DNA of 64,000 nucleotides from an uncultured Erythrobacter sp. Its GTDB lineage: Bacteria; Pseudomonadota; Alphaproteobacteria; Sphingomonadales; Sphingomonadaceae. The translations under genes and the position numbers were made by a program. The notes under the pieces are model-generated. The model was given only the letters and a program-made list of their open reading frames with translations, was not told where the DNA came from and ran no database searches. Location: the NCBI RefSeq assembly GCF_958304185.1, contig NZ_OY284434.1:1-64000 (forward strand), written 5' to 3'. Of this stretch, positions 38,853-47,928 are shown in pieces (within the stretch, counting starts at the first letter, position 1; every line of letters starts with the position of its first letter).

Positions 38853-40079
38853 ATGAGCAAGCCACTCCTCGACCGGTTTTTGTCCCGCGCTGTCAAGCAG
38901 GGCCGCCTCGGCATTGTGTTCGCCGATGGCAGCGCCAGCACCTATGGCACGAGCGCGCCCGGCTTTCCCGAGATCGTGTTGCGCTTCACCGATGCCCGCG
39001 TGCCGCGCGACATCGTGCTCGACCCCCGGCTCGGTGCGGCAGAGGCCTTTATCGACGGGCGGCTGCTGATCGAAAAAGGCGACGTGATGGGCCTCGTCAG
39101 CCTGCTGCGCGCCAACAATCCGTGGGACAGGGGCGGCGATCTCGGCAAGCCAAGCCGGCTGAAGCGCTGGATCAACCGCGCAAGTTTTGCCGCCGAACAG
39201 ATCAACAACCGCGTCGGCTCCAAACAGAACGTCGCCCACCATTACGACATTGGTAATCCGCTCTACGCCTTGATGCTGGACGCAGAGCATTGGCAGTATT
39301 CCTGCGCCTATTGGTCCGAGGGCGTGACCACGCTGGCCGAAGCACAAGGCGCGAAGCTGGCGCATATCGCGAAGAAGCTGGCGCTGTCGGCCGGGCAGGA
39401 GGTGCTCGACATCGGCTGCGGCTGGGGCGGGATGGCGATCCATCTGGCCAAGCACCACGATGTGCGGGTGACCGGCATCACCCTGTCCGAGGAACAAGCC
39501 GCCCTCGCCCGCGAACGGGTGCGCGCGGCAGGCGTGGCCGACAAGGTGACGATCCTGCTGGAGGACTACCGCGACACCGCCGCCAGCGGGCGCAGGTTCG
39601 ACCGGATCGTCTCGGTCGGGATGTTCGAACACGTCGGCCGCGCGCAGTTCGACACCTTCTTTTCTGACTGCGCGCGAATGCTGGCGGATGACGGGGTGAT
39701 GCTGCTCCACACCATCGGCCGGTTTGGCGGGCCGGGCACGACCGATGCCTTCACCCGCAAATACATCTTCCCCGGCGGCTATATCCCCGCTCTGTCCGAG
39801 ACGCTGGCGGCCAGCGAGAAAGTCCGCCTGATCGCCGCCGATGTCGAGACGCTGCGGCTGCACTACGCCAAGACAATCCGCGCCTGGTACGCCAACTGCC
39901 TCGCCAATCGCGAGGCGATCATCGCCCTGCATGACGAGCGGTTCTTCCGGATGTGGACCTTCTACCTCGCCGGGGCGGCCACGGTCTTCGAGAATGGCGG
40001 GATGTGCAATTACCAGATCCAATACGTCCGCAGCCGCCGCGCATTGCCGATCACCAGGGATTATCTGATCGGCAGTTGA
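38853..40079 (+). CDS. cfa: Cyclopropane-fatty-acyl-phospholipid synthase family methyltransferase
   Basis: A 408-residue SAM-dependent enzyme that methylenates or methylates unsaturated fatty acids in phospholipids. An N-terminal lipid-binding domain (about 1-115) is followed by HHYDIGNPLYALML and WQYSCAYWSEGVTTLAEAQ, then SAM motif I LDIGCGWGGMAIHLA. IVSVGMFEHVGRAQFDTFF and FPGGYIPALSE are conserved. AAGGA lies just upstream of ATG 38853; the track's earlier ATG at 38832 is less likely. A 36-base inverted repeat begins at its stop codon. Confidence 0.9.
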   Translation: MSKPLLDRFLSRAVKQGRLGIVFADGSASTYGTSAPGFPEIVLRFTDARVPRDIVLDPRLGAAEAFIDGRLLIEKGDVMGLVSLLRANNPWDRGGDLGKPSRLKRWINRASFAAEQINNRVGSKQNVAHHYDIGNPLYALMLDAEHWQYSCAYWSEGVTTLAEAQGAKLAHIAKKLALSAGQEVLDIGCGWGGMAIHLAKHHDVRVTGITLSEEQAALARERVRAAGVADKVTILLEDYRDTAASGRRFDRIVSVGMFEHVGRAQFDTFFSDCARMLADDGVMLLHTIGRFGGPGTTDAFTRKYIFPGGYIPALSETLAASEKVRLIAADVETLRLHYAKTIRAWYANCLANREAIIALHDERFFRMWTFYLAGAATVFENGGMCNYQIQYVRSRRALPITRDYLIGS

Positions 40080-40194
40080 CCGGCCCCTTCGCATTTTTTT
40101 GAGAGGGCCGGTCGAATCCGCGCCGCCACCTGCGTCTCCCTTCACGAAGCCCGCTGCACTTCTCGCGCCGGGCCACATGGAAGGACGCTGCCCG

Positions 40195-40644
40195 ATGACT
40201 GCCACCACCGCTCCCCTCCCCGTCCCCTACCCGCTGCCTGCGCGCATCTTCGCTGTCGCAGGATTGCTTTGGAGCCTGTTCGGCGCCTTCCAGTTCGCCG
40301 TGCAGACATTCAATGATGAGGCCGGCCTCGTCGCAAACGGCATGACGCCGGAGCAGGCGGCACTTTACGTCGGGCTGCCGGTATGGATGGCGGTGGTCTT
40401 CGCTATTGGCACGCTAGGCGGCACGCTGGGCTGCGCTCTACTGATCGCCCGCCGCAGGGCGAGCGTGACTGTGCTCGCAGTCTCGCTGGTCGCCTATGTC
40501 CTGCTGTGGACGGGCGATGCGCTGCTGGGCGTGTTCGCCGTGTTCGGCACCCCTCAGGTAGTAGTGCTATCCAGTGTTGTGCTGATCGCGGCGGGCTTGC
40601 TGTGGCTCGCCCGCCTGCTCGATCAGCGCGGCGTGCTGGGCTAG
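40195..40644 (+). CDS. Small integral membrane protein of unknown function
   Basis: A 149-residue protein with four predicted helices (about 12-30, 60-80, 88-106, 118-140). Between helices one and two lies a loop with NDEAGLVANGMTPEQAALYVGLP. No cofactor or catalytic motif is visible. GGAAGGA lies upstream of ATG 40195; the ATG at 40177 is another option. It ends tail to tail with the acyltransferase, sharing CTAG. Similar sugar-transporter-like or DoxX-like small proteins exist, but I cannot assign it. Confidence 0.7.
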   Translation: MTATTAPLPVPYPLPARIFAVAGLLWSLFGAFQFAVQTFNDEAGLVANGMTPEQAALYVGLPVWMAVVFAIGTLGGTLGCALLIARRRASVTVLAVSLVAYVLLWTGDALLGVFAVFGTPQVVVLSSVVLIAAGLLWLARLLDQRGVLG

Positions 40645-42005
40645 GCTGGCTCCCCGCTCGATCCCGGACGGTTGCGCGGCCGGTAAACCGGGCCGAAGCC
40701 CATCAACGCCGCGCCCACCAGTGGCAGCGCGATCACCCACCAGCGGACGCCGGATACGCCCTCGGGGCTGGCAATCGTCAGCCCCGCCGTCGCTCCGAGA
40801 CCCGCGCAGATCGCGACCACGCCCAGCACCGCGCGCAGGCGCGGCACGGTGCGACCGCCGCGGATCGGGCCGAAGCTGCGCTCATGCCGCGCGAACACAG
40901 CAATCATGGGCAGCAGCGCGAGGATGTAGAGCCCGATCCACAGCGGACGGCTCGCCCACCATGCGCCCGTGCCCGGAACAGGATCCAGACCCACCCCGCC
41001 CAACGCCAGCCAAGCGACGGTCATCACCAGCACAAAGGCGGTGAGGTGCCACAGGAACACGGTCATGATCATCCCGTTCATCAGCACCGTCGCCGTCCAG
41101 ACGCCGACGTGATTGAGCATCCGCCGCCCCGCCGGCTCCAACGCCAGCACGAGCCCGATCTGCACCGATCCCAACGCAAACAGCGCCAGTGTCGGCGGGA
41201 GCGAGTTGGAGAAACCGCCCGGCGCGGACACCATCGAGACGGGGTAAAAACCATAGACCGTGATCGATACGAGGATCGCGAGCGACACCGCGAACCACAC
41301 CCACGCAAACCAGGTCGCGGCAAACTTACCCGCGCGCCAGGCAAAGCCTAGCTGGTGAATGCCGAGGAACACCCAGAGGAAATTGGTGAAGTTGACCCAC
41401 GGCACCTTGGCGGTGAAGGTCAGCCAATCGGTCAGAATCGCGGCGGGGATGAAGACGGCAAAGCTCAGCCACCCGAACCTCTGCCACGCGCGGTAGGCAA
41501 TCGGGGTGAAGGCGGTCACCAGCAGATAGACCGCGAGGAACCACACGGGGATCAGCGCCGCCTCGGTCGCCATGCGGATTTGTTCACGCGGCAGGCCGAC
41601 CTGCGTCATCACCACCGCAAGCGCGGCCCACAGCAGCAGCACCGGGAACGTCGGCGTGATCAGGCGCTGCACCCGGCTCGCCAGCCAGTCGCGATAGACG
41701 CCGTCCTGTGTCAAAGGCGCTTTGGCGGTGGTCGCCGCCCAGCTCACCGAATTGGAATAGCCGCCGACAAGGAAAAACACCGGCATGACCTGAAAGCCCC
41801 AGGTCAGCCAGTGGGTCCATTCGGCCACCGACAAAAGGTCACCGCGCCGCAATTCGCCAGAGGCGTCGACATAGAGCCCCGCCATCAGCCAGTGGCCGAT
41901 CACCACCGCCATGATCGACACGGCGCGCAGAAAATCGACCCAGCGATTGCGCTCGGGCGGGGTCATTTCCGCCAGCTCGCGCGCCTTGCTCCACATTGTC
42001 AGCAT
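40641..42005 (-). CDS. Acyltransferase family (acyltransferase 3) membrane protein
   Basis: A 454-residue polytopic protein with about ten hydrophobic segments. RWVDFLRAVSIMAVVIGHW near the N-terminus has the Arg and His of the acyltransferase-3 catalytic helix, and FQVMPVFFLVGGYSN follows. Family members O-acylate polysaccharides, lipids or macrolides. The cytoplasmic end after the last helix is short. The start at 42005 is the second-best choice to MSKARELAEM (two residues later). It is divergent from argG with 181 bases between. Confidence 0.85.
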   Translation of the reverse strand: MLTMWSKARELAEMTPPERNRWVDFLRAVSIMAVVIGHWLMAGLYVDASGELRRGDLLSVAEWTHWLTWGFQVMPVFFLVGGYSNSVSWAATTAKAPLTQDGVYRDWLASRVQRLITPTFPVLLLWAALAVVMTQVGLPREQIRMATEAALIPVWFLAVYLLVTAFTPIAYRAWQRFGWLSFAVFIPAAILTDWLTFTAKVPWVNFTNFLWVFLGIHQLGFAWRAGKFAATWFAWVWFAVSLAILVSITVYGFYPVSMVSAPGGFSNSLPPTLALFALGSVQIGLVLALEPAGRRMLNHVGVWTATVLMNGMIMTVFLWHLTAFVLVMTVAWLALGGVGLDPVPGTGAWWASRPLWIGLYILALLPMIAVFARHERSFGPIRGGRTVPRLRAVLGVVAICAGLGATAGLTIASPEGVSGVRWWVIALPLVGAALMGFGPVYRPRNRPGSSGEPA

Positions 42006-42186
42006 GCAATCCCCTGTCTGACCGCGTGCATCACGCCATCACACAGCGATTTAGCAGCAAATTCTGAAAGGACGATTGCTGATTGGCGTGCGATCCCCAG
42101 CGAACACGTCGCAAGACAATGGCCGATTGCCCCCGCCCCCGCGCGCTGATAGGGGCGCGCCCACGTCATTTCCAAGGAAACCACCC

Positions 42187-43407
42187 ATGGCCCAGCCCCA
42201 GAAAGTCGTCCTCGCCTATTCAGGCGGTCTCGATACCAGCGTCATCGCCAAGTGGCTGAGCGTGGAGCGCGGGCTGGAGGTCGTGACCTTCACCGCCGAT
42301 CTCGGCCAAGGCGAGGAAATCGAGCCTGCGCGTGCCAAGGCCAAGGCGATGGGCATCCCTGACAATCACATCTTCATCGAAGACCTGCGCGAAGAATTTG
42401 TCCGCGATTTCGTCTTCCCAATGATGCGCGCCAATGCCCGTTATGAAGGCGACTATCTGCTCGGCACCTCGATCGCGCGGCCCTTGATCTCCAAGCGGCT
42501 GGTCGAGATCGCGCACCAGACTGGCGCCGATTTCATCGCCCACGGCGCGACTGGCAAGGGCAATGATCAGGTGCGGTTCGAGCTTTCGGCCTATGCGCTC
42601 GATCCCGACATCAAGGTGATCGCCCCGTGGCGCGAATGGGATCTGACCAGCCGCACCGCGCTGATCGCATGGGCCGAGCAGCACCAGATTCAGGTGCCCA
42701 AGGACAAGCGCGGCGACAGCCCGTTCTCGACCGATGCGAACCTGCTGCACACCTCGTCCGAGGGCAAGGTGCTGGAAGACCCGTGGGAGGAAACCCCCGA
42801 TTACGTCTATTCGCGCACGGTCAATCCCGAGGACGCGCCCGATACGCCCGAATACATCACGGTCGATTTCGAACGCGGTGACGGCGTGGCGCTCAATGGC
42901 GAGGCGATGTCGCCCGCCACGCTGCTGACGGCGCTCAACGAGCTGGGCCGCAAGCACGGCATCGGCCGGCTCGATCTGGTCGAGAACCGCTTCGTCGGGA
43001 TGAAGTCGCGCGGGATGTACGAGACTCCCGGCGGCGAAATCTACGCCCGCGCGCATCGCGGGATCGAGCAGATCACGCTGGATCGCGGCGCAGCGCATCT
43101 CAAGGACGAGCTGATGCCGAAGTATGCAGAGCTGATCTACAACGGCTTCTGGTTCTCGCCCGAGCGCGAGATGCTGCAAGCCGCGATCGACCACAGCCAA
43201 GACAAGGTCACCGGCACGGTGCGGCTGAAGCTGTACAAGGGGATGGCGAGCGTGGTGGGTCGTAAGTCGCCCTATTCGCTCTATTCCGAAGCGCACGTGA
43301 CGTTTGAGGACGACGCCGGGGCTTACGATCAGAAGGACGCCGAGGGCTTCATCAAGCTCAATGGCCTGCGCCTGCGCCTGCTCTCGCGCCGCAACCGCGA
43401 CGCCTGA
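42187..43407 (+). CDS. argG: Argininosuccinate synthase
   Basis: A 406-residue ATP-dependent ligase joining citrulline and aspartate in arginine biosynthesis. The PP-loop is [55 protein letters not shown] is the signature region (residues about 95-131), and [24 protein letters not shown] is conserved. The start is ATG 42187 (MAQPQKVVL); an in-frame upstream extension to 42076 has no family sequence. It ends just before a long region without protein genes. Confidence 0.97.
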   Translation: MAQPQKVVLAYSGGLDTSVIAKWLSVERGLEVVTFTADLGQGEEIEPARAKAKAMGIPDNHIFIEDLREEFVRDFVFPMMRANARYEGDYLLGTSIARPLISKRLVEIAHQTGADFIAHGATGKGNDQVRFELSAYALDPDIKVIAPWREWDLTSRTALIAWAEQHQIQVPKDKRGDSPFSTDANLLHTSSEGKVLEDPWEETPDYVYSRTVNPEDAPDTPEYITVDFERGDGVALNGEAMSPATLLTALNELGRKHGIGRLDLVENRFVGMKSRGMYETPGGEIYARAHRGIEQITLDRGAAHLKDELMPKYAELIYNGFWFSPEREMLQAAIDHSQDKVTGTVRLKLYKGMASVVGRKSPYSLYSEAHVTFEDDAGAYDQKDAEGFIKLNGLRLRLLSRRNRDA

Positions 43408-43439
43408 TCGGCATTCAGAACGGGGAAAACCGAGTCGGA

Positions 43440-43455
43440 CCGCTGGGTGCAGCGG
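43440..43455 (+). repeat. Perfect hairpin 30 bases after argG
   Basis: CCGCTG-GGTG-CAGCGG is a perfect six-base-pair stem. No T-tract follows, so termination is not shown. It may be the first element of the structured region that follows. Confidence 0.5.
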
Positions 43456-43619
43456 CCTGCGCCCCCTATTCTGACGCTTGGCGGCGGTGTCGTGTCCGCG
43501 CTTTGCTCCGCTTCGTGACCATTGCGACGAAGCGTTGACTTATCCACTCGTGTCCACAGGACAAATCGCGCGGAGTGGAAAAGTCGCCGGTTGGAATGTT
43601 GTCAGATCGCCGATTCAGG

Positions 43620-44170
43620 CGCACCTTCAACTTGTCTTCGGGACACGAAGCAACCGGAACGGAAAGCCGCAAGGCCTTGAAGTTACCGGGGTTTTGATCC
43701 CAAGGATGGCGGTGACATCTGTCCACGCGCTCAGCTGGAGACGGCATGCAGGAGGCTTCGGCCAAAGGCAAGTCAGCTCATTAACGGGTGAGAGCGACGC
43801 GATGACACCGGACAGGCCAAGAACCTGGCCGGACAGAAGAGCAGCGGAACCGGCGAAAGCCCCCAAGCCGCCGCACTTCAGATCGGTAAAGGAACGCGGC
43901 CTCGGCTGAGCGAATGCGCAAGGCGGCGAATATCGACAGGCTTCGGTCGGACGATGGACGCAGCTGGCAGGAGCAAAGCCGGATGCCGGCGCGAGCGCCG
44001 GTGACGAAGCTCTGGCAAGGCCAGTCGCAAGACCGGGCAGCGAGAGGTTAGACATCGGGCGCCAAGTATGGCCCGGAGCGAAAAGATGCCGAAGGTCCGC
44101 CGGACGCATCATGAGCGAAGGTCATCCACACGCCGGTGAGAGTGGGGTCGGCAGCAATGCCGGCCCCATT
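43620..44170 (+). ncRNA. Candidate long structured RNA (unrecognised)
   Basis: The ~970 bases between argG and rlpA hold no credible gene: two overlapping frames on opposite strands (43478-43909 and 43627-44112) have no domains. Many short perfect stems are packed here: CTTCG/CGAAG at 43636-43650, a cUUCGg hairpin GGC-TTCG-GCC at 43754-43763, CTCA/TGAG at 43777-43792, CCGG.CAGG/CCTG.CCGG at 43808-43832, CCGGCG/CGCCGG at 43986-44001, CTGGC/GCCAG at 44012-44024. The last is a 10-bp stem GGGGTCGGCA-GCAA-TGCCGGCCCC at 44144-44167 with a GNRA loop. TTCG and GNRA loops exist only on the + strand, so the + strand is the likely RNA. Linkers are purine-rich. I could not match it to rnpB, tmRNA, 6S, SRP RNA or a riboswitch. 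Confidence 0.5.
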
Positions 44171-44374
44171 TGCATTGTGCGGGCCGGTTCGCTCCCTTTC
44201 CGTCTTTACCCGAGTCGCTCTGCCCCAAAAGCGTACGCCGATCGCCGCTGGCCGACCTCGGTTCCAACGGTTCATCGCATTTCCGGGGCAACTCGCTCCC
44301 CACCGGAACCCTCCCAGCGACGAAATGCTAACCTGGTTTGCTTTTGGGAAGGCCCCCGCCTTAACGGCCCCGCT

Positions 44375-44929
44375 ATGCGGACGGGAAATCGCAAACATGG
44401 CCTCGATGCCCGCAGCGCCGCTACGCGGAGCCTGCAAGCCCTTGCAGTAGCCGGCTTGCTCGGGCTGGCGCCGCTTGCTGCGTCTTCGGCCGCCACGCCG
44501 GATGCTGGCACCTCAGGGATTGAGCCTGCCACCAGCGCGGCCATCATTGAACTCGTGCCGCTCCAGCCCACCGCTGACGTAACCGCACCCGCATCCTTCA
44601 TCGAAGAGCCCGCCGCCTCGGCCCCGCAGGAAACAGTCCTCGGCCGCGGCAGTGCGTCTTACTACGCGTCCAAGTTCAACGGCCGCCGTACCGCCAGTGG
44701 CGAGCGCTTCGACAATTCCGACCTGACGGCCGCCCACCGCAGCCTGCCCTTCGGCAGCCGCGTGCGCGTCACCAATCCGGCGAATGGCCGCAGCGTCGTC
44801 GTCCGCGTGAATGACCGCGGCCCCTTCACGCGCGGGCGCCTGATCGATGTCAGCCGCGCCGCCGCCGAGGAACTCGGCATGGTCGCGCGCGGTCACGCCG
44901 ATGTGGAGCTCGCGCTGATCGCCGACTGA
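44375..44929 (+). CDS. rlpA: Septal ring lytic transglycosylase RlpA family protein
   Basis: A 184-residue exported protein. A signal peptide follows MRTGNRKHGLDARSAATRSLQ (residues 1-45). The double-psi beta-barrel domain is complete: GRGSASYYASKFNGRRTASGERFDNSDLTAAHRSLPFGSRVRVTNPANGRSVVVRVNDRGPFTRGRLIDVSRAAA (read by position about 90-165). There is no SPOR domain, so it is a short form. Alternative upstream starts (to 44111) run through the probable RNA and have no signal-like sequence. RlpA degrades naked glycans at the septum in some bacteria. Confidence 0.9.
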   Translation: MRTGNRKHGLDARSAATRSLQALAVAGLLGLAPLAASSAATPDAGTSGIEPATSAAIIELVPLQPTADVTAPASFIEEPAASAPQETVLGRGSASYYASKFNGRRTASGERFDNSDLTAAHRSLPFGSRVRVTNPANGRSVVVRVNDRGPFTRGRLIDVSRAAAEELGMVARGHADVELALIAD

Positions 44930-44934
44930 TCAGC

Positions 44935-45327
44935 CTAGGGATTGTCCGCGTAGCTCATCCCGAGGCTCGACGTATCGCCGGTAACCTTGAGCTTCAACGT
45001 GGCGGTCTTCTCATCCGACGTATTGCGCAGCAACGCCATCTCGCCCGGCGCAATCCGCGCATCGACCGCTCCGCCCGGCGCGACTGTCCCGCGCTCCACG
45101 GCTGCGGCGCCGTCGGCCTTGCTCAGCACCACCACAGCAACCGGCCCGGTGTTTGTGCCGGTCACGACAAAGCCGCCCTCCTGCCCGCCGCCCAGCTCGA
45201 AGGTCTGGCCCGGATCGATCTGAAGGTTGGAGTTGATCGTCCCCGCCTGCACCGCTGCGCCCAGCGCAGCTAGAGACAGAGCGGCGGCCAAGACCGAGGC
45301 GGGACGGACAATCTTGAACGGCATCAT
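44935..45327 (-). CDS. Secreted hypothetical protein, beta-rich
   Basis: A 130-residue protein with a signal peptide (MMPFKIVRPASVLAAALSLAALGAAVQA). The mature part, GTINSNLQIDPGQTFELGGGQEGGFVVTGTNTGPVAVVVLSK and TLKLKVTGDTSSLGM by position, alternates small and hydrophobic residues like an immunoglobulin-like or cupredoxin-like beta sandwich. No catalytic motif is seen. AAGGAG lies upstream of the ATG at 45327. It is convergent with rlpA, with five bases between stops, and divergent from the symporter. Function unknown. Confidence 0.75.
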   Translation of the reverse strand: MMPFKIVRPASVLAAALSLAALGAAVQAGTINSNLQIDPGQTFELGGGQEGGFVVTGTNTGPVAVVVLSKADGAAAVERGTVAPGGAVDARIAPGEMALLRNTSDEKTATLKLKVTGDTSSLGMSYADNP

Positions 45328-45387
45328 GCGGCACTCCTTTGCGCTGGTCCTTATCCACCCCCAGTAACGCGCCCTCCCCCACGCTGG

Positions 45388-46875
45388 ATGCAGGCAACCG
45401 ACGATTGCGACCCTTCGCCTCTTGCGGTCAGTTATTTGCTCGCTAAAGACTTTGCTTGTTTTTCAAGGGGGAACACCGCCATCACGCTCACGCTGATCGT
45501 GCTCTATGTCGTGGCCCAGATCGCGCTTGCGGTGTGGGCCGGGCGCGGGGCGAAGTCCGATGCCGACTACCTCGTGGCCGGCCGCAGCCTCGGCCCCTTC
45601 GCGGTCGGCATGAGCCTGTTCGCCACCTGGTTCGCCTCCGAAAGCCTGATCGCCACCTCGGGCGAGGTCGCGCGGGACGGGATCGCGGGCGCCCGGGCCG
45701 AGCCGTTCGCCTATGCCATCGGCATCCTCGCGATCGCGCTGTTCTTCGCCTACCGGCTGCGCGCGGGCGGCTTCATCACCATCGCCGACTTCCTCAAGAC
45801 CCGCTTTGGCCCCGCGACCGAGAGCTTGGCCGCGGTTGTCATCGCGCTCTCCGCCACCACGTGGTCAGCGGCGCAGCTGTTCGCCTTCGCCACCATCATC
45901 GCGAGCGCATCGGGGCTCGACTTCACCACCGGCCTGATCGGCGCGACGCTGCTGGTGATGACCTACACCCTGTTCGGCGGGCTTGCCGGGGACGTCGTCA
46001 CCGACATCGTGCAGGGCATCGTCATCGTCATGGCGATCCTCATCCTCTTCGCGCTGATGGCGAGCGCGTTCGGAGGCCCCGCCGCCATGTGGGCCGCCGC
46101 GCCGCCCACCATCTGGAGCTTCACCGCGCCGGGCGAGAGCTGGATCGACCGGGTCGAGCTCTGGCTCATCCCGATCGCCGGCACCATGGTCAGCCAGGAG
46201 GCGCTGTCCCGCACGCTCGCCGCCAAGTCGCCCGAGGTCGCGCGGCGCGGCGCGCTGTGGGGGGCCGCGATCTACCTCACCGTCGGCCTGATCCCGGTCA
46301 GCTTCGGCCTGTTCGGCCCGCAGCTCGCCCCCGTTCTCGGCGTCACCTTCGGCGCGGACGAGGCGTACCTCCCCAGCCTTGCCACCGCGCTGTTCCCGCC
46401 GTGGCTGCTCATCGTCTTCACCGGAGCGCTGGTGTCCGCGATCCTCTCCTCGGTCGACTCCGCCCTGCTCGCGGTCTCGGCCGTGGTGACCGAGAGCGGG
46501 TATCGCCGCCTCCGCCCGGACGCCTCCCCGCTCGCCATGCTGCGCGCCGCACGGTTGGCGACGGTGGCTGCGGCGGCGGTCGCGGCGCTCCTTGCGATGC
46601 AGGGGGAGAGCCTGCGCAACCTCGTGCTCGATGCCGGAGCCATCGCCGCCGTGCTGGCCGTGCCGATCATCGCCGGGCTCGCGGGCTCCACCGCCCGCCA
46701 CGCAGCGCTAGCGGCGATCGTGGTGCAGATGGCGGTGCTGGGCGTGCTCGACTGGGGCCTGGGCGTGCCCGGCGCCTTCCTGTGGATGCTCGCGAGCGGG
46801 ACTGCGACCTTCGCCGCCGTCGCCGCCCTGTCAGCCCGCCGCAGCGCCGCGCCGCGCGCTGTTGGAGACACATGA
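45388..46875 (+). CDS. Sodium:solute symporter family protein (possible ATC start at 45481)
   Basis: A membrane transporter of the SSS family (13 helices), moving an unknown solute with Na+. The family fold shows as SDADYLVAGRSLGPFAVGMSLFATWFASESLIATSGEVARDG and WSAAQLFAFATIIASASG. From the ATG at 45388 the frame adds 31 residues of non-family sequence. The best ribosome site (AAGGGGG) lies nine bases before an ATC at 45481, where ITLTLIVLYVV matches the usual family N-terminus. So the true start could be the non-canonical ATC, or the ATG upstream. It sits between rlpA and the terminase-like gene. Confidence 0.85.
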   Translation: MQATDDCDPSPLAVSYLLAKDFACFSRGNTAITLTLIVLYVVAQIALAVWAGRGAKSDADYLVAGRSLGPFAVGMSLFATWFASESLIATSGEVARDGIAGARAEPFAYAIGILAIALFFAYRLRAGGFITIADFLKTRFGPATESLAAVVIALSATTWSAAQLFAFATIIASASGLDFTTGLIGATLLVMTYTLFGGLAGDVVTDIVQGIVIVMAILILFALMASAFGGPAAMWAAAPPTIWSFTAPGESWIDRVELWLIPIAGTMVSQEALSRTLAAKSPEVARRGALWGAAIYLTVGLIPVSFGLFGPQLAPVLGVTFGADEAYLPSLATALFPPWLLIVFTGALVSAILSSVDSALLAVSAVVTESGYRRLRPDASPLAMLRAARLATVAAAAVAALLAMQGESLRNLVLDAGAIAAVLAVPIIAGLAGSTARHAALAAIVVQMAVLGVLDWGLGVPGAFLWMLASGTATFAAVAALSARRSAAPRAVGDT

Positions 46876-46919
46876 GACACTGTCCAGGAACCAAAAACCG
46901 GCCCCCCGCACGGCCCCGC

Positions 46920-47516
46920 TTAGGGAGTGTTCCCGCGCAGCCTTGCGATAAAGGCGTCCATATCCTCCTCCGCGCCGTCATCCCCCTCCGCAGCCTCGCC
47001 CTCACCCTCGACCGCCCAATCGTCCTCGTCGTATTCCTCGTAGTCCTCGTCATCCCACGCCATCACCACCGGCGGATCGAGCAGCAGCGCCACCCGCTCC
47101 TCAAACTCCGCCGCGACCTTGTGGACCTGATGCGAGGCTTCGATCCGATCGAGCCGCGCGAGGTGCGCCAGCAGCAACCGTCCATCATAACGGGTGCGGG
47201 TCGCCACCTCCTCACCGTGATAGAACACGGTCTCCTGCACCCCGTTGAGCGCCCGGTCGGCCAGCACCTCCTCGACCTGCGGCCGCGCCAGCACCAGCGC
47301 CGCATCCCACAATTGCCGGAACTCGGTCGAGGCGCGCCGCATCCGGTACAGATGCGCGCGGCTCACCCCCGCCTGCTGCGCCGCCGCCCGCACATTGCCC
47401 CACTGCGCCAGCGTCTGCACAAAGGCCGCCTGCACCTCGCGCGACAGATCGGGGGCGAGGCCCGCCGGATCGACAATCTGCGTTGACGGCGCGGACGGGG
47501 GAGAATGATCGGACAT
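46920..47516 (-). CDS. HTH protein resembling phage terminase small subunit
   Basis: A 198-residue protein. The N-terminal HTH reads FVQTLAQWGNVRAAAQQAGVSRAHLYRMRRASTEFRQLW, with the TxR-type helix-turn-helix (about 38-75). LADRALNGVQETVFYHGEEVATRTRYDGRLLLAHLARLDR matches the central motif of phage small terminase-like proteins (FYxGExV and RYxxxLLxxLL). The C-terminus is strongly acidic (DDEDYEEYDEDDW). GAGGAG lies upstream of ATG 47516. No large terminase or other phage gene is nearby, so this may be a domesticated remnant acting as a regulator. Convergent with the symporter. Confidence 0.7.
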   Translation of the reverse strand: MSDHSPPSAPSTQIVDPAGLAPDLSREVQAAFVQTLAQWGNVRAAAQQAGVSRAHLYRMRRASTEFRQLWDAALVLARPQVEEVLADRALNGVQETVFYHGEEVATRTRYDGRLLLAHLARLDRIEASHQVHKVAAEFEERVALLLDPPVVMAWDDEDYEEYDEDDWAVEGEGEAAEGDDGAEEDMDAFIARLRGNTP

Positions 47517-47783
47517 ACAGCAGCTCCTCGACAAAACCACGCCGCAGCGGGCGCAAAGCGCGGGAGCGTATCAGCGGCAAGTCGCTGTAGGAAAATGGAA
47601 AATCTGCGCGTTTTTGTGTTCCGCATCGCCTCCGCGATGCGAAATCCTCGCTCACACGGTGTCTTTGTTGGCCTATCGCTTCGCTACTTGAGGCCTGAAG
47701 GTCGGGTGTCCCGCCTGCGGCGGTTCAGCTACGCTTCCGCTGCGGGCGGCCGGTCGGCCTTGCCGGCCTGCGGCCCGATTATC

Positions 47784-47870
47784 CTCCCCGGCACGGGGAG
47801 GGGGACCACCGCAGGTGGTGGAGGGGCAGGCGCGGCTGCTCCGGTTTCCCCCCTCCCCCCGCGGGAGGGG
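47784..47870. repeat. REP-like palindrome cluster
   Basis: Three hairpins in 87 bases: CTCCCCGGCACGGGGAG (47784-47800), ACCACC-GCA-GGTGGT (47805-47819) and CCCCTCCC-CCCGC-GGGAGGGG (47850-47870). The third shares its CCCCTCCC/GGGAGGGG arms with the element at 22171-22261. The whole 47517-48070 gap holds no protein gene, only this cluster, a partial repeat unit at 47670 and the tandem array that follows. Confidence 0.85.
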
Positions 47871-47928
47871 AGCGAGACTTGGGTCTGCGCAGCAGGCCCT
47901 AGTCGCAGCAGGGAGGGGGGATTTTTGC

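Noticed and set aside
40078-40113. Rho-independent terminator after the cfa-like gene
   Set aside because: A 9-bp stem with an 18-base loop, but no T-run after it.
43535-43560. DnaA boxes (TTATCCACT and a nearby TCCACA)
   Set aside because: One mismatch and only a fragment; no AT-rich unwinding region or dnaA-type genes. Not an origin.
43478-44112. Protein genes on either strand (143 and 161 residues) in the argG-rlpA gap
   Set aside because: They overlap on opposite strands, carry no domain or signal peptide, and do not show the strong third-position G/C bias of neighbours. Dense stems suggest RNA instead.
43620-44170. RNase P RNA or tmRNA
   Set aside because: The conserved GAGGAAAGTCCGGGC of RNase P and a tag-coding frame of tmRNA are both missing.
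45456-47486. 676-residue frame in another phase over the symporter
   Set aside because: Arg-rich, no membrane segments, and it overlaps two genes with good ribosome sites. Shadow frame.
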